Below, one piece after another: positions 44,703-52,969 of a stretch of 64,000 nt of DNA. This DNA is from Pseudooceanicola nanhaiensis. GTDB lineage: Bacteria > Pseudomonadota > Alphaproteobacteria > Rhodobacterales > Rhodobacteraceae. A program made the translations under genes and the position numbers. The notes below the pieces were generated by a model, which did no database searches, was not told the origin of the DNA, and worked only from the letters and a program-made list of their open reading frames with translations. The DNA is taken from the NCBI RefSeq assembly GCF_020171315.1, contig NZ_JAIUZP010000005.1, positions 434,001-498,000 of the forward strand. The letters are read 5' to 3'. The stretch's first letter is position 1. Each line of letters opens with the position of its first letter.

Positions 44703-46139
44703 ATGAGCACGACACTGACACGCCGCGCCTTCTGTGCCGGAACCACCAGCCTTGCGGGGCTGGCCGCAGCCCCGCTGCGCGCGCAGGCGCCTGCCGCTCA
44801 GGGACTTGCCGGGCAGGGGCTTTCCGGTCAGGAGCCTGCGGCGCTGACCGCCCGCGTGGCCACGGCGCAGATCGCCCCCGCCGGCTATGCCCCGACCGAG
44901 GTCTGGGGCTATGACGGCCTGCTGCCCGGGCCCGTCCTGCGCGTGCCGCAGGGCGGGCGGCTCACCCGGCGGCTGGTCAACGAACTGCCGGTGCCGACCT
45001 CGATCCACTGGCACGGCATCCGTATCGACAACGCCATGGACGGTGTCGCCGGGCTGACGCAGGAGCCGGTCCCACCGGGCGAGAGCTTCGACTACGAGTT
45101 CACGGTGCCGGATGCCGGGACCTATTGGTATCACGCCCACACCAACTCGATGGAGCAGGTGGCGCGCGGGCTGGCAGGCGCGTTGATCGTCGAGGAGGCC
45201 ACGCCGCCCGAGGTCGACCGGGACGAGGTTATCCTCTTCGATGACTGGCTGCTCAACCCCGAGGACGCGCAGTTCGTCGCGCCCTTCGCCCACCCCATGA
45301 GCCTGAGCCACGCAGGCCGGACCGGCAATCTGCTGGGCGCGAACGGGACCTATGACCCGGTGATCGGCACCCGCCGGAATGAGCGGCTGCGCCTGCGGCT
45401 GATCAACGGCGCCAACGCGCGGATCTTCGTGCTGCGCCTGCACGGGCTGACCGGCTGGACCGTGGCGCTCGACGGGATGCCGCTGGCGCAGCCCGAGACG
45501 GTCGAGGGCGAACTGATCCTCGCCCCGGCACAGCGCCTCGACCTGATCGTGGATGTCACGGCCGGGGCAGGGGAGGAGGCGGGCCTTATCCACCTTGGCG
45601 ATGACGACAGCTGGCAGGTATTCGTGCGGATGCCGGTGGAGGGCTCGGCCGCCGCAACGGCGCGCGGGGCCCCCGCCGCGCTGCCGCCCAATCCCCGCAT
45701 GGAGGTGCCGGGGCTCGACACCGCGACGCGGCTGGAGATGACGATGGAGGGCGGCGCGATGGCTGGCATGGCCTCGGGCCGGTTCGGGGGACAGGAGATG
45801 GAGTTCCGTTCGCTGATGGAGCGGGGGCAATTCTGGGCCCTGTCAGGGCAGGTCGGACGGAGTGACACGCCCTTCGCCCGTCTCAAACTTGGCGAGACGG
45901 TGCGCCTGACGCTGACAAATGCGACGGTCTTTCCCCACGCGATGCACCTGCACGGGATGCATTTCCGCGAGGTGCGGCAGGACGGAAGCCTCGGCCCGCT
46001 GCGGGACACGATCCTCAGCCTGCCCGATGTGCCGCTGGAGATCGCTTTCGTCGCGGACAATCCCGGCAAATGGTTGTTCCACTGCCACATGCTGGCCCAT
46101 GCCGCTGCGGGCATGACCACCTGGATCGAGGTCGCATGA
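44703..46139 (+). CDS. Multicopper oxidase, three-domain laccase type
   Basis: 478 residues with a twin-arginine signal (TLTRRAFCAGTTSLAGLAAA). Copper ligands: HWHG (SIHWHGIRIDN), HAH (WYHAHTNSMEQ), HLHGMHF, and the T1/T2/T3 HCHMLAHAAAGM at the end. The linker region AQGLAGQGLSGQEPAAL after the signal is low complexity. A periplasmic oxidase that converts Cu(I) to the less toxic Cu(II) is likely. It follows the cytochrome gene directly. A second, different oxidase is encoded at 47303-48658. Confidence 0.93.
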   Translation: MSTTLTRRAFCAGTTSLAGLAAAPLRAQAPAAQGLAGQGLSGQEPAALTARVATAQIAPAGYAPTEVWGYDGLLPGPVLRVPQGGRLTRRLVNELPVPTSIHWHGIRIDNAMDGVAGLTQEPVPPGESFDYEFTVPDAGTYWYHAHTNSMEQVARGLAGALIVEEATPPEVDRDEVILFDDWLLNPEDAQFVAPFAHPMSLSHAGRTGNLLGANGTYDPVIGTRRNERLRLRLINGANARIFVLRLHGLTGWTVALDGMPLAQPETVEGELILAPAQRLDLIVDVTAGAGEEAGLIHLGDDDSWQVFVRMPVEGSAAATARGAPAALPPNPRMEVPGLDTATRLEMTMEGGAMAGMASGRFGGQEMEFRSLMERGQFWALSGQVGRSDTPFARLKLGETVRLTLTNATVFPHAMHLHGMHFREVRQDGSLGPLRDTILSLPDVPLEIAFVADNPGKWLFHCHMLAHAAAGMTTWIEVA

Positions 46140-46174
46140 CCCGCCAGATCGTTTCAACAGGAAGGAGACCAACA

Positions 46175-46606
46175 ATGAAGACCCCTCTCGTCATGGCCAT
46201 GATCCTGGCCGGCACGGCCGCGCTTGCCCATGGCGGTGTACAGAACGCGGACGTGATGAACCGCATGATGGGCATGTCGGAGCTTGCCAAGCAGATGAAG
46301 GTCATCGGCACCATGGCCAAGGGGGCCACGCCCTTCGATGCCGAGGCCGCGAATGCGGCCCTCGCCCGGATGGCCGAGGAAGCCTCCTACATTCCCGCGC
46401 TCTTCGAGACCGAGGCCGACGATCCGAAATCCGAGGCGCTGCCCCTGATCTGGCAGGACTTCGGTACCTTCACCACCCGGGCCGCGGAGCTTGAGCGCCT
46501 GACCCGGGATTTGAGCGGCACCGTCGCCACACAGGCGGACCTGCGACCTGTCATGCAGCAGGTCGGCAAGGCCTGCAGTGCCTGCCATGGCACCTTCCGC
46601 GAGTGA
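46175..46606 (+). CDS. Cytochrome c prime / c556-like protein
   Basis: 143 residues. Signal peptide MKTPLVMAMILAGTAALAHG, then a four-helix bundle sequence (NRMMGMSELAKQMKVIGTMA) and the haem motif C134-S-A-C137-H138 at the C-terminus (GKACSACHGTFRE), as in cytochromes c prime. AAGGAG lies 8 bases upstream of the ATG. It is the last gene of the rightward copper run. Its role in copper stress is unknown; such cytochromes can carry electrons or bind NO. Confidence 0.88.
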   Translation: MKTPLVMAMILAGTAALAHGGVQNADVMNRMMGMSELAKQMKVIGTMAKGATPFDAEAANAALARMAEEASYIPALFETEADDPKSEALPLIWQDFGTFTTRAAELERLTRDLSGTVATQADLRPVMQQVGKACSACHGTFRE

Positions 46607-46636
46607 GGCCGGAACCTGAGGCGCGCGATTGCGCTG

Positions 46637-46668
46637 CCCCTTTGCGCCACGACGACGGCGCAGAGGGG
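46637..46668. terminator. Hairpin after the cytochrome c prime gene
   Basis: CCCCTTTGCGCC (46637-46648) pairs with GGCGCAGAGGGG (46657-46668) across an 8-nt loop, with one G-U pair. No U-tract. It is 31 bp after the stop. Confidence 0.55.
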
Positions 46669-46890
46669 CCATCAGGCTGAAGATCAGGCCCGGTCGGTTG
46701 CCGTGGCCCTAGTTTGTCATGTGGTCGTACCCGCCCTAATTCCCGGGATCGGCCAGGGCGGGCTGTGCGCGTAGGAAGAGCCCGAGCGCGAGACATCTCA
46801 CGGTGGGGCCCCTTGCGGGATACACCCGGAAAGGCTGCGCCTGTGCCCAGATGCGCAGGTTGATTTGCCCCAATCATACGTCGTCTTGAT

Positions 46891-46918
46891 GGCGTGGCGG
46901 GATGGCCCCCGCCACGCC
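46891..46918. terminator. Hairpin after the CusF-like gene
   Basis: GGCGTGGCGGG (46891-46901) pairs with CCCGCCACGCC (46908-46918), loop 6 nt, 13 bp past the CusF stop on the minus strand. No U-tract follows. The rest of the 46607-46931 gap shows nothing. Confidence 0.55.
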
Positions 46919-46931
46919 GCTTTCGAGGGGC

Positions 46932-47234
46932 TTACTCTGTCACGATGTCCGTCACGGTCAGCTTGCCCTTCACGCGGTCGGCCACGAAGTCGACCTCCTG
47001 TCCTTCGCTCAGCCCTTCCATCATGGCCGGGTCCGCGACCTCGAAGACCATCTTCATCGCGCCCATGTCGAGCGTCTCGAGAGGGCCGTGGTCGATGGTC
47101 AGCCGGTTCCACTGGCTGTCGATCTTGGTGATCGTGCCGCGGGCCATGGGCATGTCGCCGTGATCATGGCTCGTCTGGGCAACGGCAGCGGTTGCGGTGA
47201 GGAGGGCGAAGGCGCCTGCGATGAGTGTTTTCAT
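46932..47234 (-). CDS. CusF-like periplasmic copper-binding protein
   Basis: 100 residues. Signal peptide MKTLIAGAFALLTATAAVAQ, then a small OB-fold: ARGTITKIDSQWNRLTIDHG, LGAMKM-like ETLDMGAMKMVFEVADPAMM and GQEVDFVADRVKGKLTVTDI. The His in DHGP and the Met pair M-x-M match the CusF Cu(I) ligands. The conserved Trp of CusF is not at its usual place, but SQWNRL is nearby. It would carry Cu(I) in the periplasm. Last gene of the leftward half of the copper island. Confidence 0.9.
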   Translation of the reverse strand: MKTLIAGAFALLTATAAVAQTSHDHGDMPMARGTITKIDSQWNRLTIDHGPLETLDMGAMKMVFEVADPAMMEGLSEGQEVDFVADRVKGKLTVTDIVTE

Positions 47235-47302
47235 TCCGGGTGTCCTTGTTTGAGGGGAAAGGCCGAGGGGGGCAGCGCCCGCCGCGGCGGACGCCGGGGG
47301 TG

Positions 47303-48658
47303 TCATCCACGGGACAGGTGGGAGCGTGGGGTCAGTCGCGTTTCGGGGCTGTCGTTGCGCGCCTCGTCGGGAAGTTCGCCTGTCCATTCCCAAGCTTGCG
47401 TGCCGGGAGGGTTCTCGTACCAACCCGGATCGGCATAGTCGTCGGGGGCAATGCCTTCGCGCACCTTCACCACGCTGAACATGCCGCCCATTTCGAGCGG
47501 GCCGTAGGGCCCCCAGCCGGTCATCATCGGCACGGTATTGTCGGGCAGTTCCATCGACATCTCGCCCATGTCGGCCATGCCGGCGGTGCCCATGGGCATG
47601 TAGCCGGGCGTCTGGCGCCGGATCATCTGGGTCAGCTTGCGCTTGTCGGTGCCGATGAAGGTAGGCAGGTCGTGGCCCATGGCGTTCATCGTGTGGTGTG
47701 ACTTGTGGCAGTGGATGGCCCAGTCTCCTTCGTGGACGGCATCGAACTCGTAGGCGCGCATCGCGCCCACGGGGATGTCGATGCTGACCTCGGGCCAGCG
47801 GGCGCTTTCGGGCACCCAGCCGCCATCGGTGCAGGTCACCTCGAAGTCGTAGCCATGCATGTGGATCGGGTGGTTCGTCATGGTCAGGTTGCCACAGCGC
47901 ACCCGCACCCGGTCTCCCTTGTTCACCACCAGCGGGTCGATGTCCGGGAAGATGCGGCTGTTCCATGTCCACATATTGAAGTCGGTCATCTCGGCCACGC
48001 GGGGCACATATGTGCCCGGGTCGATGTCATAGGCCGCGAGAAGGAAGGCAAAGTCGCGATCCACCGGCATGAAGGCCGGATCGCGGGGATGGACGATGAA
48101 GAGGCCCATCATGCCCATCGCCATTTGCACCATCTCGTCCGCATGGGGGTGGTACATGAAGGTGCCCGACTTGGTCAGGTCGAACTCGTAGACATAGGTC
48201 TTGCCGGGCGGGATCGCCGGATGGCTGAGCCCGCCGACGCCGTCCATGCCCGAGGGCAGGATCAGTCCGTGCCAGTGGACTGACGTATGTTCCGGAAGGC
48301 GATTGGTGACGTAGATGCGCACCCGCTCGCCCTCGACCGCCTCGATGGTCGGGCCGGTGGATTGGCCGTTGTAGCCCCAGAGCCGGGCAATCATGCCCGT
48401 GGCCATGATCCGTTCCACCGGCTCGGCGACGAGGTGAAATTCCTTCACGTTGCCGTTCATGCGCCAGGGCAGCGACCAGCCGTTGAGCGTGACGACAGGG
48501 TTGTAGTCCGGACCCGAGCCGGGGCGGGGCGGCACCTGCGTGGCCGGGCTGTCATAGCTCGCGGCTTCGGGCAGGTCCCGGAAGCGGGTCTGCGCCTGCG
48601 CGGCCCCGGCCAGCACGGCGCCGGCCCCCGCGGTGAGGAGTTGTCTGCGGTTCATCAC
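47303..48658 (-). CDS. Multicopper oxidase (copper resistance type), Met-rich tail
   Basis: 451 residues with a Tat-type signal (MNRRQLLTAGAGAVLAGAAQ). Ligand motifs: HWHG (SVHWHGLILPSG), HPHAD, HPIHMHGYDFEV and HCHKSHHTMNAMGHD. Near the C-terminus a Met-rich segment (GYMPMGTAGMADMGEMSMEL) is suited to Cu(I) capture. It overlaps the TolC-like gene by 4 bp. It differs clearly from the oxidase at 44703, so the island has two separate copper oxidases. Confidence 0.93.
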   Translation of the reverse strand: MMNRRQLLTAGAGAVLAGAAQAQTRFRDLPEAASYDSPATQVPPRPGSGPDYNPVVTLNGWSLPWRMNGNVKEFHLVAEPVERIMATGMIARLWGYNGQSTGPTIEAVEGERVRIYVTNRLPEHTSVHWHGLILPSGMDGVGGLSHPAIPPGKTYVYEFDLTKSGTFMYHPHADEMVQMAMGMMGLFIVHPRDPAFMPVDRDFAFLLAAYDIDPGTYVPRVAEMTDFNMWTWNSRIFPDIDPLVVNKGDRVRVRCGNLTMTNHPIHMHGYDFEVTCTDGGWVPESARWPEVSIDIPVGAMRAYEFDAVHEGDWAIHCHKSHHTMNAMGHDLPTFIGTDKRKLTQMIRRQTPGYMPMGTAGMADMGEMSMELPDNTVPMMTGWGPYGPLEMGGMFSVVKVREGIAPDDYADPGWYENPPGTQAWEWTGELPDEARNDSPETRLTPRSHLSRG

Positions 48659-50058
48659 TCTGTCCCTCCGGTGGGGCCGCCCCAGATGACGGCGGTCATG
48701 TCGGCCTCGGCGCGCCAGTAATCAGCCTTGGCACCGGCGGCCCCCAGCTGCGCGTCGAGCCCGTCGCGCGCATCACTGATCAGTTCGAACGTGGAGGTGA
48801 GCATCCCGTTGTAGGATCGCAGCGCCTCCTCGTCGATCACGCGGCGTAGCGGCAGGACCTCGTCCCGCCAGTGCACCGCGACGTTGTATTTCCCGGTCAC
48901 GGCGGCATGGGCGGACCGCGCCTCGGACCGGGCGTTGATCGCGTCCTGCGCCAGTTGCTGCGCGGCGCGCAGATAGGCCAGCTGGCCCCGGCGCGAGACC
49001 AGCTTGCCGGTATCGTAGATCGGGATCTCGAAGCCCAGATCGACGATCTGAGTGGTGTCGAACGCGTTGCCCGAACCGCCGTCGACGCGGTCCGCTTCCA
49101 GCGAACCCGCCAGCGAGATGTCGGAGACCATCCGCGTCTGTCCCTCGAGGCGGTATTCCCGCGCCACGGCCTCCAGCTCCAGCCGGCCGATGGCGAGGTC
49201 GGTCCTGTGTTCCAGCGCCAGCCGCTCCACGTCCGACCGGCCCGGCCTGCGTCCGGGTAGCCCCGGCAGGCGGTTCGGCACGTAGTAGTCGATGTCCGTC
49301 CCCCAGAGCCCCATGAGCCGGGTCAGCTTCTCCTTCGCCAGCTGTGCCTCCAGCCGCGCATCGGCGCGCTCGGCGGCCAGTTCCGCGGTGAAGACGTGTT
49401 CGCGCGCCTGATCGGCGCGGTTCATCGCCCCCGTGCGCCCCAGCTCGGCCGCCAGTTCCGAGGCGGCATCTGCCGTCTCCTGCGCCTGCGCGACCAGCCC
49501 CGCGGCCTCGAAGGCGGCGACGGCGTCGATCCAGGCGCGCCGTGTCTCGGCGGCCAGGGCGACGGTCTCTTCCACCGCTTCGAGCTGCGCCTGCCGGAAG
49601 CGGGTCTCGGCAATCGCCTTGCGCGGCTTGAGGGTGATCGTATCGAGGATCGCGCCGGTGACATTGGCTTCGAGGGAGCTCGCCAGCCCGACCTCCCCGA
49701 TGCCGGAAATCGTCAGGCTGACGGTCGGAATCGGGCCGAGGGCCACCTCCCAGAGATCGGTCGCGGAGAGGCCGAGGTCTGCATAGGCGGCCTGCAGTCC
49801 CCGGTTGTTCATCAGGGCGACCTGCACGGCGGTGTCCGGCCCGATGGTCTTGCGGTGGATCAGGGTGCGGACGCGGGCCTCTGTGGCCTCGACCTCGGCG
49901 GCGGACTGGGACCAGACGCTTTCCGACCCGGTGGCGCGTCGGGTGCTTTCGGACACCAGCGCAAAGCCCGGCCTCGGCGCGGATGCCTCGCCCACGAGGG
50001 CGGCGTCGGCGCAGGCGGAAAGCGCCAGCGGCAGGACAAGAAGGGCGGGACGGATCAT
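48655..50058 (-). CDS. TolC-family outer-membrane efflux lipoprotein
   Basis: 467 residues. Lipobox LPLALSAC (Cys16), then two outer-membrane-efflux repeats rich in long helices (QAQETADAASELAAELGRTG; VFTAELAAERADARLEAQLA). It resembles CusC-like proteins of metal efflux systems, but no RND pump or periplasmic adaptor gene is present in the island, so its partner is unknown. It starts within the stop of a 73-residue lipoprotein gene and overlaps the oxidase downstream, implying one leftward operon. Confidence 0.88.
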   Translation of the reverse strand: MIRPALLVLPLALSACADAALVGEASAPRPGFALVSESTRRATGSESVWSQSAAEVEATEARVRTLIHRKTIGPDTAVQVALMNNRGLQAAYADLGLSATDLWEVALGPIPTVSLTISGIGEVGLASSLEANVTGAILDTITLKPRKAIAETRFRQAQLEAVEETVALAAETRRAWIDAVAAFEAAGLVAQAQETADAASELAAELGRTGAMNRADQAREHVFTAELAAERADARLEAQLAKEKLTRLMGLWGTDIDYYVPNRLPGLPGRRPGRSDVERLALEHRTDLAIGRLELEAVAREYRLEGQTRMVSDISLAGSLEADRVDGGSGNAFDTTQIVDLGFEIPIYDTGKLVSRRGQLAYLRAAQQLAQDAINARSEARSAHAAVTGKYNVAVHWRDEVLPLRRVIDEEALRSYNGMLTSTFELISDARDGLDAQLGAAGAKADYWRAEADMTAVIWGGPTGGTE

Positions 50059-50276
50059 GATGATGCCCCTCCCGGTGCCTGCGCATCATTCAGGTTGCGC
50101 CAGTCCTCGGGCGCCGCGATGCCGCGTGAGGTATGCAGGACGGGCGGGCCGGACGGTGCAGGTCCGGCGACCACAGGGTCGGCTGCGCGCGTGAGTGGCG
50201 AGGCCACGGGCGGCGCGTCGGGCAGGGCACAGCCCGCGAGCGCCAGCGGCACGGAGGCCGCGATCAGAAATTTCAT
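50055..50276 (-). CDS. Small Pro/Ala-rich lipoprotein
   Basis: 73 residues. Lipobox VPLALAGC (Cys16) followed by a Pro/Ala-rich chain ending NLNDAQAPGGASS. It overlaps the TolC-like gene by 4 bp and so belongs to the same operon. No family recognised; small lipoproteins of this kind recur beside copper oxidase genes, which is an impression and not a search result. Confidence 0.72.
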   Translation of the reverse strand: MKFLIAASVPLALAGCALPDAPPVASPLTRAADPVVAGPAPSGPPVLHTSRGIAAPEDWRNLNDAQAPGGASS

Positions 50277-50334
50277 GATATGCTCCGAAGGGGATCGACG
50301 ATGCGGACGCGGAACGCGCCGCGCGACAGGTCGA

Positions 50335-50688
50335 TCAGGCCTTCGGGGGTCTCTTGAGGCCGTCCGGCTGCGTCAGGGCGATGAGGTCCGCGGCCCCCCA
50401 GGGATGGATCGCACGTACCCCGCTAAGCGCCGCGTGGGCGACGAAGGACAGTGTCGACATATCGATGAGGCAGGCGTGATCGCAGCAGGTCGGGGGCGGC
50501 TGATCCGGCGCCTGTGCCGGGTCCGCCGCCCTATCGTGCTGAGCGTGAGCGGCATAGTCTGCCATGGTGTCCTGCGGCACGCTGGCGCTGGACTGGTGCG
50601 CGCAGACGATCGTCGCCGCGACCGGGGAGGCCACGACCATGAAACCGGTCACTGCCAGCATCACGACAAGGAGACAACGCAACACCAT
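50335..50688 (-). CDS. Exported Cys/His-containing protein
   Basis: 117 residues. The ATG at 50688 has AAGGA 9 bases upstream and opens a signal peptide (MVLRCLLVVMLAVTGFMVVA). The mature part has AAHAQHDRAADPAQ, PPTCCDHACLIDM and a basic Lys/Pro end, with potential metal ligands (CC-x-H-x-C). First gene of the leftward copper run by position; family not recognised. It resembles in style the Cys/His-rich protein at 43862 but is not obviously homologous. Confidence 0.62.
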   Translation of the reverse strand: MVLRCLLVVMLAVTGFMVVASPVAATIVCAHQSSASVPQDTMADYAAHAQHDRAADPAQAPDQPPPTCCDHACLIDMSTLSFVAHAALSGVRAIHPWGAADLIALTQPDGLKRPPKA

Positions 50689-50951
50689 GGCGGCATCCTT
50701 GCTCCGATATTCGGCGCTCGGCAACTCACGAATGTATCAGCGTGAGGGGGAAGGGCGGAGCCATCGGCCATGAGGCCTACGGCAAGCACAGCTGGCAATG
50801 GGATCGTGCTGAGCCGCAGTCGAGAGACCTCGGCGATCAGCCGACGCGTCTCAGCCCGCTCTTGCTCCCATTCCTGGCCGCGAGTTCGAACTTCTCCGTG
50901 GAGTTTCTCTAGTTCGATACGCAAGTAGCCATCGCACCTCTCTTGCTCCAT
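50661..50951 (-). CDS. Possible coiled-coil protein at the island edge
   Basis: 96 residues from ATG 50951, with GGGAG 6 bases upstream. The first half is a charged heptad region (EQERCDGYLRIELEKLHGEV, EWEQERAETRRLIAEVSRL), then a hydrophobic stretch LSTIPLPAVLAVGLM. Codon use has lower GC at third positions than its neighbours. It overlaps the next gene's start by 28 bp, which counts against it. Unrecognised; may be a remnant of transferred DNA. Confidence 0.33.
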   Translation of the reverse strand: MEQERCDGYLRIELEKLHGEVRTRGQEWEQERAETRRLIAEVSRLRLSTIPLPAVLAVGLMADGSALPPHADTFVSCRAPNIGARMPPWCCVVSLS

Positions 50952-51608
50952 GCCAGCTCCCAAGCACATTGTTGCGTGCAGGATGGGTGTCAGCCCCAGA
51001 AAGGCGATCACCACCGCGCCCAATCGGGCCTGGGGAACATCCCGCTTGTCGAGTTCGTGGCAAAGAAGGGGCTGGCAATGAGCGCCGCGTAGGCCCAAGA
51101 TTCAACCTGCGGACTCTCCGAGAATCTGGAGGAGAGTCGGGTCTCAGGTCAGGGCCGGAGTGTCGGTGCGACAGACGTTTTCAGCGTCCCTCTCCACGTC
51201 ACGACGTAAGCCCTAGCGGCCTCGCGTGTCATACCGTGCAGGAAAACCTGATGAGGTCCGGAGCTATGGACGTCGGAATATCTTGAGGCTCCGCGCGTTT
51301 CGGCCGGTTGCGGACCGCGCCAGACTTGAGACAGCGACCCGAGACGTTCGCCAGTCCGAGGAAATTGACAGGCGTCGATGCCGGGGCCAACCTGCCTGAG
51401 GCCGAGGCGGTCGAATGAGATGGGGAGCGACACGACAGAATTCGCCCTGATCTTGATCCGATTGGCTCTCAGGCTGAAAGACGCGAATAGCTTCGCTGCG
51501 CAGGGCATCGGCCACCTTCGGTCTCATGCGCGGCAATGACCTCGATATTCTCCCCTCTTCGCAGATCGGAAGAGGCCATTTCTGAACAAAAGCCAAGAGA
51601 AGCGTCAC
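50952..51608. other. Stretch without a supportable gene
   Basis: About 650 bases between the copper island and the sigma factor gene. Several short open frames exist on the minus strand (one, 51149-51508, has a GAAGG before its ATG) but none resembles a family. Base composition is more even than in flanking genes, which suggests decayed transferred DNA. Confidence 0.4.
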
Positions 51609-52187
51609 GTGGTCTTCAACCGTCCTCCGCCCCCGGCCGACACGCTGTTCCCTCGTGACCGCGAGCGAGAATTGCTGGCGGATGCAGCGCGCGGCGACAA
51701 GGCCGCGATGCGGCAGCTCTATGAACGCCACCACGACGCGCTCTTCGCCTTCCTGCGAATGCGCTGCGACGATGACGCCACAACGATGGACGCCGTTCAG
51801 GACACCATGCTGGAAGTCTGGCGCAGCGCGGGCAAGTTCTCGGGCAAAAGCTCTGTCCGGACGTGGATCTTTGCCATCGGGCGCAACAAGCTGATCGACC
51901 GTGTGCGGCGGGTGTCGCAGCTCTCCTTCGTGGAGGAGGTGCCGGAAGAGATCGACGATACGCCCGACGCCGAGACGGTGATCACCGCCTCCCAGAACGC
52001 GACCCTGCTGAGGGCCTGCCTCGACAAGCTGAAGAAGGCCCAACTGGCGGTGATCCGGCTCGCCTTCTACGACGAGCTGCCCTATGGCGAGATCGCGGAG
52101 ATCGAGGGTGTGCCGGTCGGTACGGTGAAGACCCGCATCTTCCATGCGAAGCAGGCGCTGATGCACTGCCTCGGGCGGAGCGCCTGA
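51609..52187 (+). CDS. ECF-type RNA polymerase sigma factor
   Basis: 192 residues from a GTG start at 51609. Region 2 is RQLYERHHDALFAFLRMRCD with DAVQDTMLEVWRSAGKFSG and WIFAIGRNKLIDRVRR (2.3-2.4); region 4 is LKKAQLAVIRLAFYDELPYG, EIAEIEGVPVGTVKTRIFHA. Directs RNA polymerase to a small regulon. Its stop abuts that of the convergent anti-sigma gene (TGATCA), with no base between. The upstream ribosome binding site is weak (AAGAGAAG). The probable targets are the subtilase-acyltransferase-RTX genes. Confidence 0.93.
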   Translation: MVFNRPPPPADTLFPRDRERELLADAARGDKAAMRQLYERHHDALFAFLRMRCDDDATTMDAVQDTMLEVWRSAGKFSGKSSVRTWIFAIGRNKLIDRVRRVSQLSFVEEVPEEIDDTPDAETVITASQNATLLRACLDKLKKAQLAVIRLAFYDELPYGEIAEIEGVPVGTVKTRIFHAKQALMHCLGRSA

Positions 52188-52760
52188 TCAGGGGCGCGAG
52201 ACGTCGGTGAACAGCTCGGGACGCCCGGCAAGGAGCGCCTCGGCGGCATCGCGTTCGGCCTCGGTGGCAAAGGTCAGCGTGTAGAGGCCAAGCGCCCCGG
52301 GCCCGTCGGTCAGCCGCGCGCCCGTCTCCTGCAGGAGGGCGGTGATCTCGGCCATGGTGGCGCCCTCGGCGAAGGCCACCCGCAGGGCCGGGCCCTCGAC
52401 GGTTGCGCTGGCGGGGACGAAGCCGCCGCCGGTGCCGGGAAGCTGCGGCACCACCGCGAACTGCCAGAAGAGGACGGTGGCCGCGACAATGGAGGCGACC
52501 TTGAGCAGGGAGACCCCGCGGTTGGTGTTGGCCGCCACTGGCTGACGCTCGGCCTCGATGGCGGAGGAGAGCCTTTCCCATCCAGCATCCCGGGCGCCCT
52601 CCGGCACCGGCCGCGCGCCAAGTTCGGCAGCGGCGGCGCTGAGGCTGGTCACCTGGGCGCGCAGATCAGGATGGGTTTCCAGCTCTGCCTCGAAGGTCGC
52701 GCGGTCCGCCGGTTCAAGGCGATCCTGCAAATAGGCCAATATGCGGTCGTCTTCATCCAT
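52188..52760 (-). CDS. Transmembrane anti-sigma factor
   Basis: 190 residues. The cytoplasmic N-terminus (DEDDRILAYLQDRLEPADRA, TFEAELETHPDLRAQV) matches the anti-sigma domain that holds ECF factors, but without the zinc-binding HxxxCxxC. One membrane helix follows at about 84-105 (LLKVASIVAATVLFWQFAVV). The periplasmic part, about 121-190 (ALRVAFAEGATMAEITALLQ, ETGARLTDGPGALGLYTLTF), has the beta-alpha-beta-beta-alpha-beta look of subtilase propeptides. Orientation is unusual: convergent with the sigma gene and divergent from the subtilase. ATG at 52760 opens the conserved domain. Confidence 0.82.
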   Translation of the reverse strand: MDEDDRILAYLQDRLEPADRATFEAELETHPDLRAQVTSLSAAAAELGARPVPEGARDAGWERLSSAIEAERQPVAANTNRGVSLLKVASIVAATVLFWQFAVVPQLPGTGGGFVPASATVEGPALRVAFAEGATMAEITALLQETGARLTDGPGALGLYTLTFATEAERDAAEALLAGRPELFTDVSRP

Positions 52761-52781
52761 TGTGCCATCCACCCATCTTCG

Positions 52782-52831
52782 TGTGCTACTTTCCAGCATT
52801 CCAATCGGAATGAAAGACTGCGGTCGCCCGA
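52782..52831. promoter_or_regulatory. Candidate divergent ECF promoter pair
   Basis: ATTCC-AATC-GGAAT (52798-52811) places a GGAAT box on each strand. Leftward, GGAAT is followed after 16 bases by CGAAGA; rightward, GGAAT is followed after 17 bases by CGATTG. GGAA-type -35 and CG-containing -10 boxes are common for ECF factors. It would drive the anti-sigma gene and the subtilase operon together. Confidence 0.4.
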
Positions 52832-52969
52832 TTGCCTCGCATGCGCGCACTCTCTGCCCCCTTGGACGCACGGCGCGGGGCTGCGGTTCAAAATACTTGA
52901 TCCGAGGAGGTGAGGCCGAAAAATCGGGGAATGTTTGAACCGGTCGGCGGGAGGGCGGGACAAAGGCAT

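Noticed and set aside
51149-51508. 119-residue open frame on the minus strand with a GAAGG before its ATG
   Set aside because: No family pattern, even base composition in all codon positions and overlap with other random frames; treated as non-coding.
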